A stretch of DNA of 54,597 nucleotides from Alterirhizorhabdus solaris (GCF_007785815.1 NZ_VNIM01000017.1:1-54597); one strand, 5' to 3'; positions 7,669-15,849 are shown, numbered from the stretch's first letter. Notes: generated from the letters alone by a model not told the origin. Translations and numbers: made by a program.

Positions 7669-9093
7669 TCAGGCCGTGCCGGCAAGCCAGGCGGTGCCGT
7701 CGCGCAGGCGACGCTTGTAGTCGGGCTGGTCGAGCGCGGTACGTAGATCGGCCGCACGGGTTCGAACCCGCGTCAGGTTGAAGCCCTTCAGCGCCTCGGC
7801 CGCCAGATCCTCCAGCCTGTCGGCATAGGATCGGATCGTCGCGAGGCGATCGGGCTCGTCACAGTCGAGCGACACCTCGCCGAGCGCGTTCAGGTAGCGC
7901 AGGCTTGCCACCATGTCGGCCGCGCAATATTGGGCGAGCGCGCCGAACGAGCGGTCCATCAGCGACGCGAACGTCACCGGATGGGCGATGACGCGCAGCG
8001 CCCCGTCATCGTCGACCCGCAAGTGCGACGGGAGCGAACGGCCGGCGAGGTCGGAAAGCGCGGCGCTCAGCCAGTCGAGGCAGGTGACGGCGGTGAACGG
8101 GTCGTTGACGCCGGGCGACAGCGCGCGGGCTGCGATTTCGACCAGCTCGTCGACGAGGAAGCGCAGATCCTGCAACGCCGAACGCCGCGAGCCGATCGAA
8201 AACACGTCGCGCAGATCATCGACGCACGCATGGTCGCACTTTTCGGGCGGCCATGCCTCGATTAACGCACGTCCCACATGGACGAAGTCGCCGGGCTGGT
8301 ACTGGAGGCGGAGGATCAGGTCGTGCTTGCCCGCCAGCTTCAGCACCGCCTCGTCATCGAGGAACTGGATATAGCCTGTCTCCTTCGCGGCGACGATCCG
8401 GCGCTGCTCGCCGACGCCGATGCTGGCATCGTCGCGGAATGTGGCCGGAATGCTCGCGACGGTGTCGGCATGGTCGTCCGGCGAGCTGCCGATGAAGCGG
8501 GGAAAGCGGTCGTCGATCCCACGGAGCAGGCGGTCGCCGACGTCCTCGATCACGCTGTTAATGTGAATCTTCGAGGGCACATGGTGGATGAAGTAAATCA
8601 GCACCGCGATCGAGCAGAGCGCGAGCAGCACACCCACCAGCAGCGCCAGGTTGGGGACGAAGCCGTAGCCGCCGGACTCCTCGGCCGAGTGGATCGTGCG
8701 CAGCACCAGCAGGCAGTAGAGGAACGTCGCGATGAAGGTGCCGAGCGTCACCTGGTTGCCACGGTCGCGCATGAAGTTGGTGAGCAGCCGCGGGCCATAC
8801 TGTCCGGAGGCATACACCACCGCAGCGATCGTCACCGAGAAGACGGTGCCTGCTACGGTGATCATCGACCCGCCGACGGATGACAGCACCTGCCGGGCGC
8901 CATCCGGTCGCGAAGCATAGAGCCAGGCATAATCGTCCATCCAGGACGAACCGACCATCGTGTCGAGCGCGACCATGCCGCCCGCCAGCAGGACGGCTGC
9001 GATGGCCATGACGGTGGGAACGAACCAGTAGCTGGAGCCGAGATAATCGGCGAGGCGGCGAAAGCCGGCGTTCATGGGGGAAGGGCTTTCCAT
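7669..9093 (-). CDS. DUF2254 predicted membrane protein
   Basis: A 474-residue protein with four predicted membrane helices in the first 190 residues (WFVPTVMAIAAVLLAGGMVA, MITVAGTVFSVTIAAVVYAS, TFIATFLYCLLVLRT, LALLVGVLLALCSIAVLIYF) and a long cytoplasmic domain. The motif VFSVTIAAVVYASGQYGPR and the later GVNDPFTAVTCLDWL match the DUF2254 family of unknown function. It is the first gene of the minus-strand set with mscS and the CPA1 antiporter, so a role in membrane or ionic stress is plausible by context only. The start at 9093 is tentative: an in-frame ATG at 9075 is equally possible and neither has a clear ribosome site. Confidence 0.88.
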   Translation of the reverse strand: MESPSPMNAGFRRLADYLGSSYWFVPTVMAIAAVLLAGGMVALDTMVGSSWMDDYAWLYASRPDGARQVLSSVGGSMITVAGTVFSVTIAAVVYASGQYGPRLLTNFMRDRGNQVTLGTFIATFLYCLLVLRTIHSAEESGGYGFVPNLALLVGVLLALCSIAVLIYFIHHVPSKIHINSVIEDVGDRLLRGIDDRFPRFIGSSPDDHADTVASIPATFRDDASIGVGEQRRIVAAKETGYIQFLDDEAVLKLAGKHDLILRLQYQPGDFVHVGRALIEAWPPEKCDHACVDDLRDVFSIGSRRSALQDLRFLVDELVEIAARALSPGVNDPFTAVTCLDWLSAALSDLAGRSLPSHLRVDDDGALRVIAHPVTFASLMDRSFGALAQYCAADMVASLRYLNALGEVSLDCDEPDRLATIRSYADRLEDLAAEALKGFNLTRVRTRAADLRTALDQPDYKRRLRDGTAWLAGTA

Positions 9094-9329
9094 CAGGGAG
9101 ACGCTATCTGCCCATGTTCGGAGACGCCGTCGAGCTTTGGTATGTGCCCGGCACTTCGCTTCTGCCCGTCACGCGAGACGACGGCAAAGCGCCTGCTGCA
9201 GATCGGCCTCCACGGACCGGATCGGGCTTCCGATCTCGTTATCGGGATTGCGCCTCATGGTCCTTTCAATGTCCTGCATGGAGGCTTCGACCCGCCTGGC
9301 CGTCCCTTGGCGTCCAGCTTCTGGTTTGT

Positions 9330-9428
9330 GGATAGGCGTCGAAACGGGACCCCCCTTAAACACTACAATATCGAACGTTTTCAGTGGCTCTTTGGACAAA
9401 TGACGGGGTCCCGCTTCGACGCCTATCC
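9330..9428. mobile_element. Inverted-repeat element, copy B (99 bp, palindromic ends)
   Basis: The left arm, 9330-9353 (GGATAGGCGTCGAAACGGGA...), and the right arm, 9405-9428 (...CCGCTTCGACGCCTATCC), are inverted repeats of 24 bases with a single mismatch. About 51 bases lie between them and include AATATCGAACGTTTTC, shared with copy A at 2721-2900. There is no coding capacity. The element sits directly against a broken IS5-type transposase, so it probably inserted into that older element. Confidence 0.8.
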
Positions 9429-9449
9429 AATCCATGGGACCGGCAGCAG

Positions 9450-9720
9450 CTCAATCATGACCGTATTCGGCTCGGCGTCTGCCGTAGCCAGCCCCTCCAT
9501 CATGCGGGCAAACACGCCTCGCTCACCTCCACTGATTGTACAGCGTCTTATGCGGGCCATAGGCGCTGGGCGCATCGCGCCAGCGCAGCCCATTGCGGTT
9601 GACGAACACGATGCCGCTCAGCACCCGCTGGTCATCCACACGAGGCTTGCCGTGACTCTTGGGAAAGAACGGCAGCAGACGCGCCATTTGCTCATCCGTC
9701 AGCCATTACAGTTCGCTCAT
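9450..9720 (-). pseudogene. IS5-family transposase remnant
   Basis: From the ATG at 9720 the minus strand reads MSEL, a TAA stop, then WLTDEQMARLLPFFPKSHGK, PRVDDQRVLSGIVFVNRNGL and RWRDAPSAYGPHKTLYNQW, which is a clear IS5-type transposase N-terminus. After NQW the frame is lost by a small deletion and continues in another frame as GVFARMMEGLATADAEPNTVMI before element copy B cuts it off at about 9450. A premature stop, a frameshift and truncation make it dead. A GGGTCCTGACCC sequence at 9759-9770 may be the matching element end. Confidence 0.85.
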
Positions 9721-9825
9721 CCACGGTCCCTGAATCAGATCGCGACGCTCAAATCAATGGGTCCTGACCCCAGACTTCACGGCAGTCGGCTGGTCGCACA
9801 TTGCGCCGGACGATCGCACCACGCA

Positions 9826-10989
9826 TCAGGGCTCGATATAATGAGGCACGAAGCGCGCGAGATTGCGCGTCACTACGGCGCTGTCTTCCCGCACGCCGAT
9901 ACCCACCGCTTCGCCATCGACGATCCAGGCGCCGATCACCGGATATCCGCCGCCGAACTCCGGCGGCTCATGGAGCGCCTGACGGACATGGCCTTCTTCG
10001 CCATAGCCCTGATCCAGCAGAGCATCGACGCGACCATCGCGGACGATCGCCACATTGGCTCCCTCGCGGGAGAAAAGCGGTTTGCGCACATAGGTATCGC
10101 CCAGTGCCTCCGCTGCCGGATCACCTTCGAAATAGGCGGGCAGGAGATTCGGGTGATCGGGGTGTCGTTCCCACAGCAGGGGAAGCAGTCCCTTGTTCGA
10201 CAGGATGGCCTTCCACGCCGGTTCGATCCACCGCACGCCCGCGTCTTTCAGGTTCGGCGCGTAAGCCTCGCGCAGCATGAATTCCCAGGGATATAACTTG
10301 AAGGCAGCCTGGATCTCGTAGCCGTCGTCATCGACGAAGCGACCGGCGGCGTTCAGGCCGATGTCCTTCATCTCGACGAACTTCGGCTCGATGCCCGCCT
10401 GCACGGCAAGATCCTCGAAGAAGCGCACGGTCTGGCGATCCTCGATCGTGCTCGCATCGCCGGCGAAGTGGACGAAGCCGCCTGTCGGGAACAGTGTCCG
10501 GAAGCGGTCGCGCAACGTCTCGAACAGGTTGTTGAACTGGTCCGCCCCGGCGGGGAGGCCGCCGGTCGCGATCATCTCCTCGAGCCAGATCCACTGGAAC
10601 GTCGCGCACTCGAAGACGGACGTCGGCGTGTCCGCATTATATTCGTAGAGCTTCGCCGGCCCTTCACCGTCATAGGCCAGGTCGAACCGGCCGTAGAGCG
10701 ATGGCTGGCGGGTGCGCCAAGAATCCGCGACGAAGGCGTGATGCGCGGTCGGGATCGCCAGTCGGGTCATCAGCGCCTCGCTGGCGACGACCTCGTCGAC
10801 GAGGTCGAGGCACATCGCATGCAACTGCGTGGCGACCAGTTCGATATCTTCCTCGATCTCGCGCAGGGTGAAGGCGTATGCGGCGCTTTCGTCCCAGTAA
10901 GGCGCGCCGGCGGTGTCGTGATAAACGAAGCCGATCGCCTCCGCCTTCGCACGCCAGTCGGGCCGGGGCGGGAGGGTGATGCGCCGCAT
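9826..10989 (-). CDS. yjfC: Glutathionylspermidine synthase-like ATP-grasp protein (YjfC/YgiC family)
   Basis: A 387-residue protein matching the synthetase half of glutathionylspermidine synthase. Visible family segments are LYEYNADTPTSVFECATFQW (about residues 120-140), FPTGGFVHFAGDASTIEDRQ, the ATP-grasp lysine segment YVRKPLFSREGANVAI, and the C-terminal GGYPVIGAWIVDG. The N-terminal CHAP amidase domain of full GspSA is absent, as in YjfC/YgiC. By family it should join a peptide or amine to a carboxylate using ATP, but the substrate of this branch is not established. It starts four bases after the PspA-like gene, and the yjf-type neighbours make the assignment firm. Confidence 0.92.
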   Translation of the reverse strand: MRRITLPPRPDWRAKAEAIGFVYHDTAGAPYWDESAAYAFTLREIEEDIELVATQLHAMCLDLVDEVVASEALMTRLAIPTAHHAFVADSWRTRQPSLYGRFDLAYDGEGPAKLYEYNADTPTSVFECATFQWIWLEEMIATGGLPAGADQFNNLFETLRDRFRTLFPTGGFVHFAGDASTIEDRQTVRFFEDLAVQAGIEPKFVEMKDIGLNAAGRFVDDDGYEIQAAFKLYPWEFMLREAYAPNLKDAGVRWIEPAWKAILSNKGLLPLLWERHPDHPNLLPAYFEGDPAAEALGDTYVRKPLFSREGANVAIVRDGRVDALLDQGYGEEGHVRQALHEPPEFGGGYPVIGAWIVDGEAVGIGVREDSAVVTRNLARFVPHYIEP

Positions 10990-10993
10990 CGCG

Positions 10994-11722
10994 TCAGCCG
11001 TCGCTCGTCTTCGAGTCGTTGCGTTGCTCGATCTGGAGCGTCGGCTTGGGCGCGCTCAGCCGCGCCAGCACGTCGTCGGCGGACGAGTGGCCCGGCGTGA
11101 TCCCGGCGAGGCGGAGCTGTTCGTCGAGATCGGCGCCGGTGCGGCGATCCTCGAGTTCGCCGGCGGCGCGGATCTTCTCGCCACGGATCAGCTGGCGTTC
11201 GCGGATGCGCGCAAGGCTCTGCGCGGCCGATCCGATCGAGCTGCCGGCGCCGCTGGAGGCAACGGTCGCCTGCGCCTTCTGCACCGACTCGTTGACCTTC
11301 ACGACATCCACCTCACGACGAAGCTGCTCGATCTTGCGGTCGGTGCCGGCGATGGCGGCATGGATCTGGTCCTCGGCCTGCCGCATGTCGTCCACCTGCG
11401 GCGCCTTCAGCGCGATGTCCTGCTCCAGATCGGCGATCCGCTGCGCGACCTGGCGGGCGAGGTCCATGTTGCCCTTGTCCACCGCGAGCCGTGCCGACGT
11501 CTCGTACTTGGCCACCTGCGCGCGGAAGCTGTCGACCTCGGTTTCGAGGATGCGGCGGCGGGCGACGAGACCGGCGAGGTCGTCGCGCGCCTTGCCCTGC
11601 GCCTTGTCGGCATCGCGGATCTCCTGATCGAGGATACGCAGCGCATTGGCATCGACCACGGCGGCGGACGCATCATGCGCGCCGGCGCGGCCCAAGGTGA
11701 ACAGCTTGCTCCAGATCGACAT
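10994..11722 (-). CDS. yjfJ: PspA/IM30-family protein (YjfJ-like)
   Basis: A 242-residue, almost entirely helical, charged protein. A coiled coil runs over about residues 30-165 (ILDQEIRDADKAQGKARDDL, QRIADLEQDIALKAPQVDDM), as in PspA/IM30, the ESCRT-III-like proteins that bind and stabilise stressed membranes. There is no signal peptide or membrane helix, so it should be cytoplasmic and peripheral. It lies 40 bases after yjfI and 4 bases before yjfC on the same strand. The E. coli yjf cluster holds the same neighbours, which is why I use that name rather than pspA; no pspF or pspBC is nearby. Confidence 0.9.
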   Translation of the reverse strand: MSIWSKLFTLGRAGAHDASAAVVDANALRILDQEIRDADKAQGKARDDLAGLVARRRILETEVDSFRAQVAKYETSARLAVDKGNMDLARQVAQRIADLEQDIALKAPQVDDMRQAEDQIHAAIAGTDRKIEQLRREVDVVKVNESVQKAQATVASSGAGSSIGSAAQSLARIRERQLIRGEKIRAAGELEDRRTGADLDEQLRLAGITPGHSSADDVLARLSAPKPTLQIEQRNDSKTSDG

Positions 11723-11762
11723 CGTCTCTCTTCCGAATAAGGGGGCGAACAGGGGGAGGGCG

Positions 11763-12200
11763 TCAGGCGGCGGGAGCGAAGTTGTCGCGCAGGTCGGTCG
11801 CGGCCTCGATGGCGTTCTCGGCCAGCACCTGCAGCTCGATCACGATCGTGTCGAGCGAGGTGGTCGTCGCCAGCTCGCCGAACAGTTCGTAGAAATCGCG
11901 GTCACCGACGGCAGCGATGCCGAAATTCGACAGCGGCACCAGCTTCTGCGCCTTCAGCAGGAATTCGTTGAAGGCCGCGCGGTCGGGCTGCTCGTCGCAG
12001 GGCCACAGCAGCACCGATGCGGCGATCTGCGCCTCGCTGACGTTCACGAACGCTTCGAGGTCGCCATGACGGTGCATCGTGACGAGCAGGACGGGATCGG
12101 ACCCCTCCACGATCCGCACCGTGAACTCGCCGGACTTCACCGCCGCGCAACCATCGAGCGCGGTCTTCAGGCTCCGGACGGTCCATGCGATATCGGTCAT
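11763..12200 (-). CDS. yjfI: DUF2170 protein (YjfI-like)
   Basis: A 145-residue soluble protein starting MTDIAWTVRSLKTALDG. The segments VKSGEFTVRIVEGSDPVLLV and LVPLSNFGIAAVGDRDFYEL fit the DUF2170/YjfI family, whose function is unknown. The ATG at 12200 has a GGGAGGAAC ribosome site about ten bases upstream; the frame stays open to 12257 but upstream ATGs lack such a site. It is the first gene of the leftward arm (yjfI-yjfJ-yjfC) and shares a 128-base divergent control region with yjfK. Confidence 0.88.
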   Translation of the reverse strand: MTDIAWTVRSLKTALDGCAAVKSGEFTVRIVEGSDPVLLVTMHRHGDLEAFVNVSEAQIAASVLLWPCDEQPDRAAFNEFLLKAQKLVPLSNFGIAAVGDRDFYELFGELATTTSLDTIVIELQVLAENAIEAATDLRDNFAPAA

Positions 12201-12244
12201 GCTGCTCGTTCCTCCCATCGACACGCTCTTCATATAGGGTTCGC

Positions 12245-12264
12245 GCAGCGGATACACCCGCTGC
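12245..12264. promoter_or_regulatory. Inverted repeat in the divergent yjfI/yjfK control region
   Basis: GCAGCGG (12245-12251) and CCGCTGC (12258-12264) are perfect 7-base inverted repeats separated by six bases. They lie in the 128-base gap between the two divergent arms of the yjf-type module. The site could be an operator or an mRNA hairpin in the leader of yjfI. No regulator gene lies next to it. Confidence 0.35.
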
Positions 12265-12328
12265 CTGCGACGGGGCGTTGTGCGGCCCGTCGATTGGCCT
12301 ATGTTCGGGCGGTCTATCGAGGATGTCT

Positions 12329-12967
12329 ATGTTCGACCGTCTGTTCGGCCGCAAGCGGTCGCTTGAGGGCAGCGCGCTGCCCATCGTCCGCAACGTCACC
12401 CTCGGGCGCTCGATCGTGCTCGATCCGCTGGCGTGGCGGCGCTTCGGTGACGCGCTGCGTTTCCCGTTCGATCGCGACACGTTGCAGATCGTGGCGCAGG
12501 GGCAGGTGACGCTGAACGACGGCGGCTTCGTCCACCGTTTCTACACCGACGACGACGTGATGTTTCAGGCCGTCTCCAACGATGCGGCCGGACAGGACGT
12601 GACCGACGTGACGCTGTTCGCGCCGTGGGACAGCCAGTATCCGACCATGCCGTTCGACCGGCCGGCGTGGCTGCAACGCCTCACCGCCCGCACCTTCACC
12701 GCCGAGGGGCTGCCCGAATATCGCCGCTTCTGGTTCGGCGACGAGGCGGTGAAGCAGGAGCCGGTGACGTTCTGGGAGGATCTGCACGACGATCGCGACG
12801 GCATCGTCGACCGCCGCATCTTCCAGACGTCGATGCTCTTCGCACGTGATCTCGACGGCGACGGGCGCGAGCTGCTGCTGGCGATCGATCAGGAGAACGA
12901 GGCCGGCGAGGTGTCGTTCGAGATCATGCTCGGCGTGGCGCTCGAACTCGGCGAATTCCGGGCATAA
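12329..12967 (+). CDS. yjfK: DUF2491 protein (YjfK-like)
   Basis: A 212-residue soluble acidic protein beginning MFDRLFGRKRSLEGSALPIV. It contains YTDDDVMFQAVSNDAAGQDV and VTDVTLFAPWDSQYP near the middle and ends in FEIMLGVALELGEFRA, consistent with DUF2491/YjfK. The start at 12329 is chosen because GAGG lies six bases before it; an ATG at 12323 two codons earlier is in frame. It opens the rightward arm, followed after nine bases by the DUF350 gene. The function is unknown in the family. Confidence 0.87.
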   Translation: MFDRLFGRKRSLEGSALPIVRNVTLGRSIVLDPLAWRRFGDALRFPFDRDTLQIVAQGQVTLNDGGFVHRFYTDDDVMFQAVSNDAAGQDVTDVTLFAPWDSQYPTMPFDRPAWLQRLTARTFTAEGLPEYRRFWFGDEAVKQEPVTFWEDLHDDRDGIVDRRIFQTSMLFARDLDGDGRELLLAIDQENEAGEVSFEIMLGVALELGEFRA

Positions 12968-12976
12968 GGGGGCGAC

Positions 12977-13390
12977 ATGATCGACACATATGGTTTTCAG
13001 ACGGGGCTGACCGCCTTCATCGTCGCGTTTCTGGTCGCGGGCCTTTTCGCGATCGTCTTCAAGGTCCTGTACCAGTGGGCGACGCCCTATCACGAGCGCA
13101 CGCTGATCCGCGAAGGCAATGTCGCCGCCGCGATCACGCTCGGCGCCGCCCTGCTCGGCTACATTCTGGTGCTCGCCTCGGCGCTGTCGCATACCGCCAG
13201 CCTCGTCGAGTTCGCGGTGTGGGCGCTGATCGCGGGCGTCATCCAGATCGTCGCCTTCACGATCGTGCGGCGGATCGTGATGCCCGATTTCGCCGACCGC
13301 ATCGTGCGCGGCGAACTGGCGGCGGCGGTGTACATGGGCAGCATCTCGATCGGCGTGGGCGTACTCAACGCCGCCTGCCTGACGGCCTGA
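12977..13390 (+). CDS. yjfL: DUF350 membrane protein (YjfL-like)
   Basis: A 137-residue inner-membrane protein with four hydrophobic helices (LTAFIVAFLVAGLFAIVFKV, AAITLGAALLGYILVLASAL, ALIAGVIQIVAFTIV, AAAVYMGSISIGVGVLNAAC). The GNVAAAITLGAALLGY segment and the terminal GVLNAACLTA match the DUF350 family as in E. coli YjfL (which ends NAACMTW). It is preceded by a GGGGG ribosome site. It sits between yjfK (9 bases) and yjfM (11 bases) and may be the membrane anchor for the module's PspA-like protein, which is inference. Confidence 0.9.
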   Translation: MIDTYGFQTGLTAFIVAFLVAGLFAIVFKVLYQWATPYHERTLIREGNVAAAITLGAALLGYILVLASALSHTASLVEFAVWALIAGVIQIVAFTIVRRIVMPDFADRIVRGELAAAVYMGSISIGVGVLNAACLTA

Positions 13391-13401
13391 GGAGAGCGAC
13401 G

Positions 13402-13959
13402 ATGAAGCGATCCCGGTCGATCGTCCTGACGACGCTGATGGCCGGCACCGGCGTGTCGCTGACCGCCTGCGACGGCGACGGCGGCAAGCCCGTCGATGCG
13501 GTGAGCTATACCAGCGTGGCGGAATGTCGCGCCGCCGGCACCATCCCGGCCGCCGAGTGTGAAACGGCCTACGCGCAGGCGCAGAAAGCGAACGAGGCCA
13601 ACGCGCCGAAGTTCGAGGATCGCCAGACCTGCGAGGAGCAATATGGCGTCTCGCAATGCGTGCCGCGCAACAACGGCAGTTTCTTCACCCCGCTGCTGAC
13701 CGGCTTCATCGTCGGGCAGGCGCTGAGCAACTTCGGCGGCGGCTATCGTGGCGCGCCGATGTATCGCGATCGCTTCGGCGACTATTATGGCGGTGCCGGC
13801 GGCCGTATCAACCGTGACTATCTGACCGGCCGCACGCGGATCGGTTCGGACGCCTTCAACCCCGCCGCCCGGGCACCGACGCGCGTACAATCCCGCAGCG
13901 CCGTGATCTCGCGCGGCGGTTTCGGCGGCGGTTTCGGCAGCCGGGGGTTTGGCGGCTGA
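13402..13959 (+). CDS. yjfM: DUF1190 lipoprotein (YjfM-like)
   Basis: A 185-residue protein with a lipoprotein signal: KRSRS, a hydrophobic stretch and the lipobox LTAC (mature Cys22). The cysteine-bearing segments SVAECRAAGTIPAAECETAY, ADRQTCEEQYG-type spacing and SQCVPRNNGSFFTPLLTGFI are typical of DUF1190. The last 70 residues are rich in G, Y and R and end in FGGGFGSRGFGG, a low-complexity tail. It is the last gene of the rightward arm. In the mature region the regularly spaced cysteines suggest disulfides in the periplasm. Confidence 0.88.
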   Translation: MKRSRSIVLTTLMAGTGVSLTACDGDGGKPVDAVSYTSVAECRAAGTIPAAECETAYAQAQKANEANAPKFEDRQTCEEQYGVSQCVPRNNGSFFTPLLTGFIVGQALSNFGGGYRGAPMYRDRFGDYYGGAGGRINRDYLTGRTRIGSDAFNPAARAPTRVQSRSAVISRGGFGGGFGSRGFGG

Positions 13960-14171
13960 CAGCCGGTCGAGCTTTGCCAGGCAGCGGCACCGGCCGATAA
14001 GGATCAGGCGAGCGTCGCTTGGAGCCGGGTGACCCTGGGCGGCCAATGTGCCGGAGCAGGCCGGAGGGCCGGGCATCGCGGACGCGGTTCGGCCAAGGCC
14101 GGCAAGACAGCGACCGAAAGCGAGAGGCCCCATCAGGCTCGCAGACCGGGTCGGCCGAGGGGAGGGGCTGC

Positions 14172-14197
14172 GGCCCGGCCCGATGCGGAGCCGGGCC
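14172..14197 (-). terminator. GC-rich hairpin downstream of the alpha/beta hydrolase gene
   Basis: GGCCCGGC (14172-14179) pairs perfectly with GCCGGGCC (14190-14197). It lies ten bases beyond the stop of the minus-strand hydrolase gene. There is no U-run, so it is a weak intrinsic terminator candidate or an mRNA 3' stabiliser. The remaining 13960-14171 holds nothing I recognise. Confidence 0.4.
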
Positions 14198-14206
14198 AGT
14201 CGCGCC

Positions 14207-15598
14207 TCACGGCAGGGTCTTGGCATATTCCGCTGCCTTCGCCCGTGCTTCGTCCGCGTCTTCCTTCAGATACCAGCCATCCCGCACCAACTGGTCGAGA
14301 CGCCTGTCGACCTTCGTCAGATATGTTTGCGGGGTCGGGTAGAGCTGCTTGAGCCGTTCCGGCGTGAAGGGGATCATGTAGGCCGCGCCGAAATCGATCC
14401 CGGCCGGATTGATGCTGGTCTTCTTTCCCGTATCGCAAAGGGCGTAGGTCGCGACCGGCACGTCGAGGGTCGTCGTGCGGACGCCGCCCCTGGGGTTGCC
14501 GAACTCGTCCCGCAGCACTGGCCCGGTGGCGCTGGCCACCTCCAGGCGGGCGGCGCGGGGGGCGGGCCTTTCCTCGTCGACCCACCGGATGAGCTTGTCG
14601 AGCGCATTGTTGGCGGGATAGGCGCCGGGAAAATCGGTCCGGGCCTTGGGGCCGTCGCAATTCAGCGTCAGGCCGGGCCGCATGGTGCCGCGCATGTCCA
14701 GGCCGTGCGGCATGGCGGCGACTTCATAGAGGCGGAACTTGTCCCGTGGGGCGTCGCTGTCCGGCCGGCGGTAGCGGCGACCGTCCTGCGGATATCCCTC
14801 GGGCTCCGATGTGGCGACCATGATCGTCGGGACCTCGACGGGGGGCTGGGTGAAGTTGGCCAGCGGCTCGCCCCCTTCGCGGGCGACCACCGGCGGCCAG
14901 TCGCCGACGCATGCCGGGAAATAGCCGTCATAGACCGAGCGGCCGGCGGCCGTGCGGTAACGCGGGTGCGCGTCACGCATGTAGAGCCGCACGAACATGC
15001 CCTGTTCCGAACAGCCGGCGAGGATGACGTGGCGAACCCTGAACCCCTCGAACGGCCCTTTGGCCGGATTGGACCGCAGCAACTGGCCCGCCTGAGCCGC
15101 GATCTCCTGAACGTGACCGAAGACGAGCTGCCCCGGGGTGGGGTTGGGCACGTTCAGCGCGGCATAGCGCGCCGGATCGGACGGCTTGACCAGCGTGTTG
15201 ACCGACAGGTTGGAGCCGATCTCCACATAGGCGTGGCCGTGCGCCATCAGATACGCGTTTTCCGACCACATCGACCGGTGTCCGCTCGATCGGATGGACT
15301 CTGCGATGACGACGCCGCTGAATTTCTTCGGATCGGCAGGGCGACGGACGAGCAGGCGCGTGGTGTAGGGGAGGCCCGAACCGATCTTTCCGGAAATGAA
15401 GAACTCCTCCTGAACATAGCCCTTTGCCGCCATGTCGGCGACGCCGGGATCGTTCGAGCCGAAGGGCTGTGCGGTGCCGGCCACCGGGGCCACGGCGGGG
15501 ACGGGGGTCACGTCCGCCCGGGCGGGGCCGGGAACCGGCGCGCAGAGGGAAAGCGCGGAGGCCACGTTCGCAGCGGTGCGTCGGATACTCGTGTCCAT
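14207..15598 (-). CDS. Alpha/beta-hydrolase domain protein (Abhydrolase_10 type), exported
   Basis: A 463-residue protein with an N-terminal export signal (ANVASALSLCAPVPGPARA). The core carries YTTRLLVRRPADPKKFSGVV and VIAESIRSSGHRSMWSENA. The likely nucleophile turn is ILAGCSEQGMF (about residues 189-199), with C-terminal LRDEFGNPRGGVRTTTLDVP and TYLTKVDRRLDQLVRDGWYL. This is the layout of the large alpha/beta hydrolases common in sphingomonads and mycobacteria, usually of unknown substrate and often near TBDRs. A TBDR C-terminal relic lies just upstream on the same strand, so it was probably the second gene of a receptor-hydrolase pair. Confidence 0.8.
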   Translation of the reverse strand: MDTSIRRTAANVASALSLCAPVPGPARADVTPVPAVAPVAGTAQPFGSNDPGVADMAAKGYVQEEFFISGKIGSGLPYTTRLLVRRPADPKKFSGVVIAESIRSSGHRSMWSENAYLMAHGHAYVEIGSNLSVNTLVKPSDPARYAALNVPNPTPGQLVFGHVQEIAAQAGQLLRSNPAKGPFEGFRVRHVILAGCSEQGMFVRLYMRDAHPRYRTAAGRSVYDGYFPACVGDWPPVVAREGGEPLANFTQPPVEVPTIMVATSEPEGYPQDGRRYRRPDSDAPRDKFRLYEVAAMPHGLDMRGTMRPGLTLNCDGPKARTDFPGAYPANNALDKLIRWVDEERPAPRAARLEVASATGPVLRDEFGNPRGGVRTTTLDVPVATYALCDTGKKTSINPAGIDFGAAYMIPFTPERLKQLYPTPQTYLTKVDRRLDQLVRDGWYLKEDADEARAKAAEYAKTLP

Positions 15599-15652
15599 AA
15601 TCTTGCTTCCTTGTCGAATGGGCGGTCGGGTCCGGCGATATCTGGCGTCGAG

Positions 15653-15849
15653 TCAGCGCGACCCGAAATTATAGCGTAGCGAGGCGCCGATCTGCCGCTG
15701 CAGGGTCTGCCCGAACGTGCTGTATCCGGGCGCGCCGAAATCCGCGGTGGTGGGCAGCACCGTGTTCTGGCTCAGGAGAATGCGCCTGTCGAAGATGTTC
15801 TTGGCGAAGATGCCCGCGCCGCCGCGAACGGCCACCGTTGCCTTTGAAA
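15653..15849 (-). pseudogene. TonB-dependent receptor, C-terminal relic
   Basis: The minus strand encodes GIFAKNIFDRRILLSQNTVL, PTTADFGAPGYSTFGQTLQ, RQIGASLRYNFGS and a stop at 15653. The AKNIFDRR segment and the terminal beta strand ending in Y-x-F are typical of the last two barrel strands of TBDRs. Everything upstream (over 600 residues) has been replaced: the stop of the DUF938 gene is at 15850-15852, directly abutting the fragment. A deletion joined the two genes. No transposase is visible at the joint. Confidence 0.8.

Noticed and set aside
9094-9329. Short frames on both strands between DUF2254 and element copy B
   Set aside because: The plus-strand peptide starting MFGDAVELWYVPG and the minus-strand peptide ending QALCRRLA show no ribosome site or family pattern that I can defend. 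They may be debris.
13880-13959. Glycine/arginine tail of the DUF1190 lipoprotein as a possible repeat region or frameshift
   Set aside because: The frame, the stop and the lipoprotein context are sound. Gly-rich tails are usual in this family.
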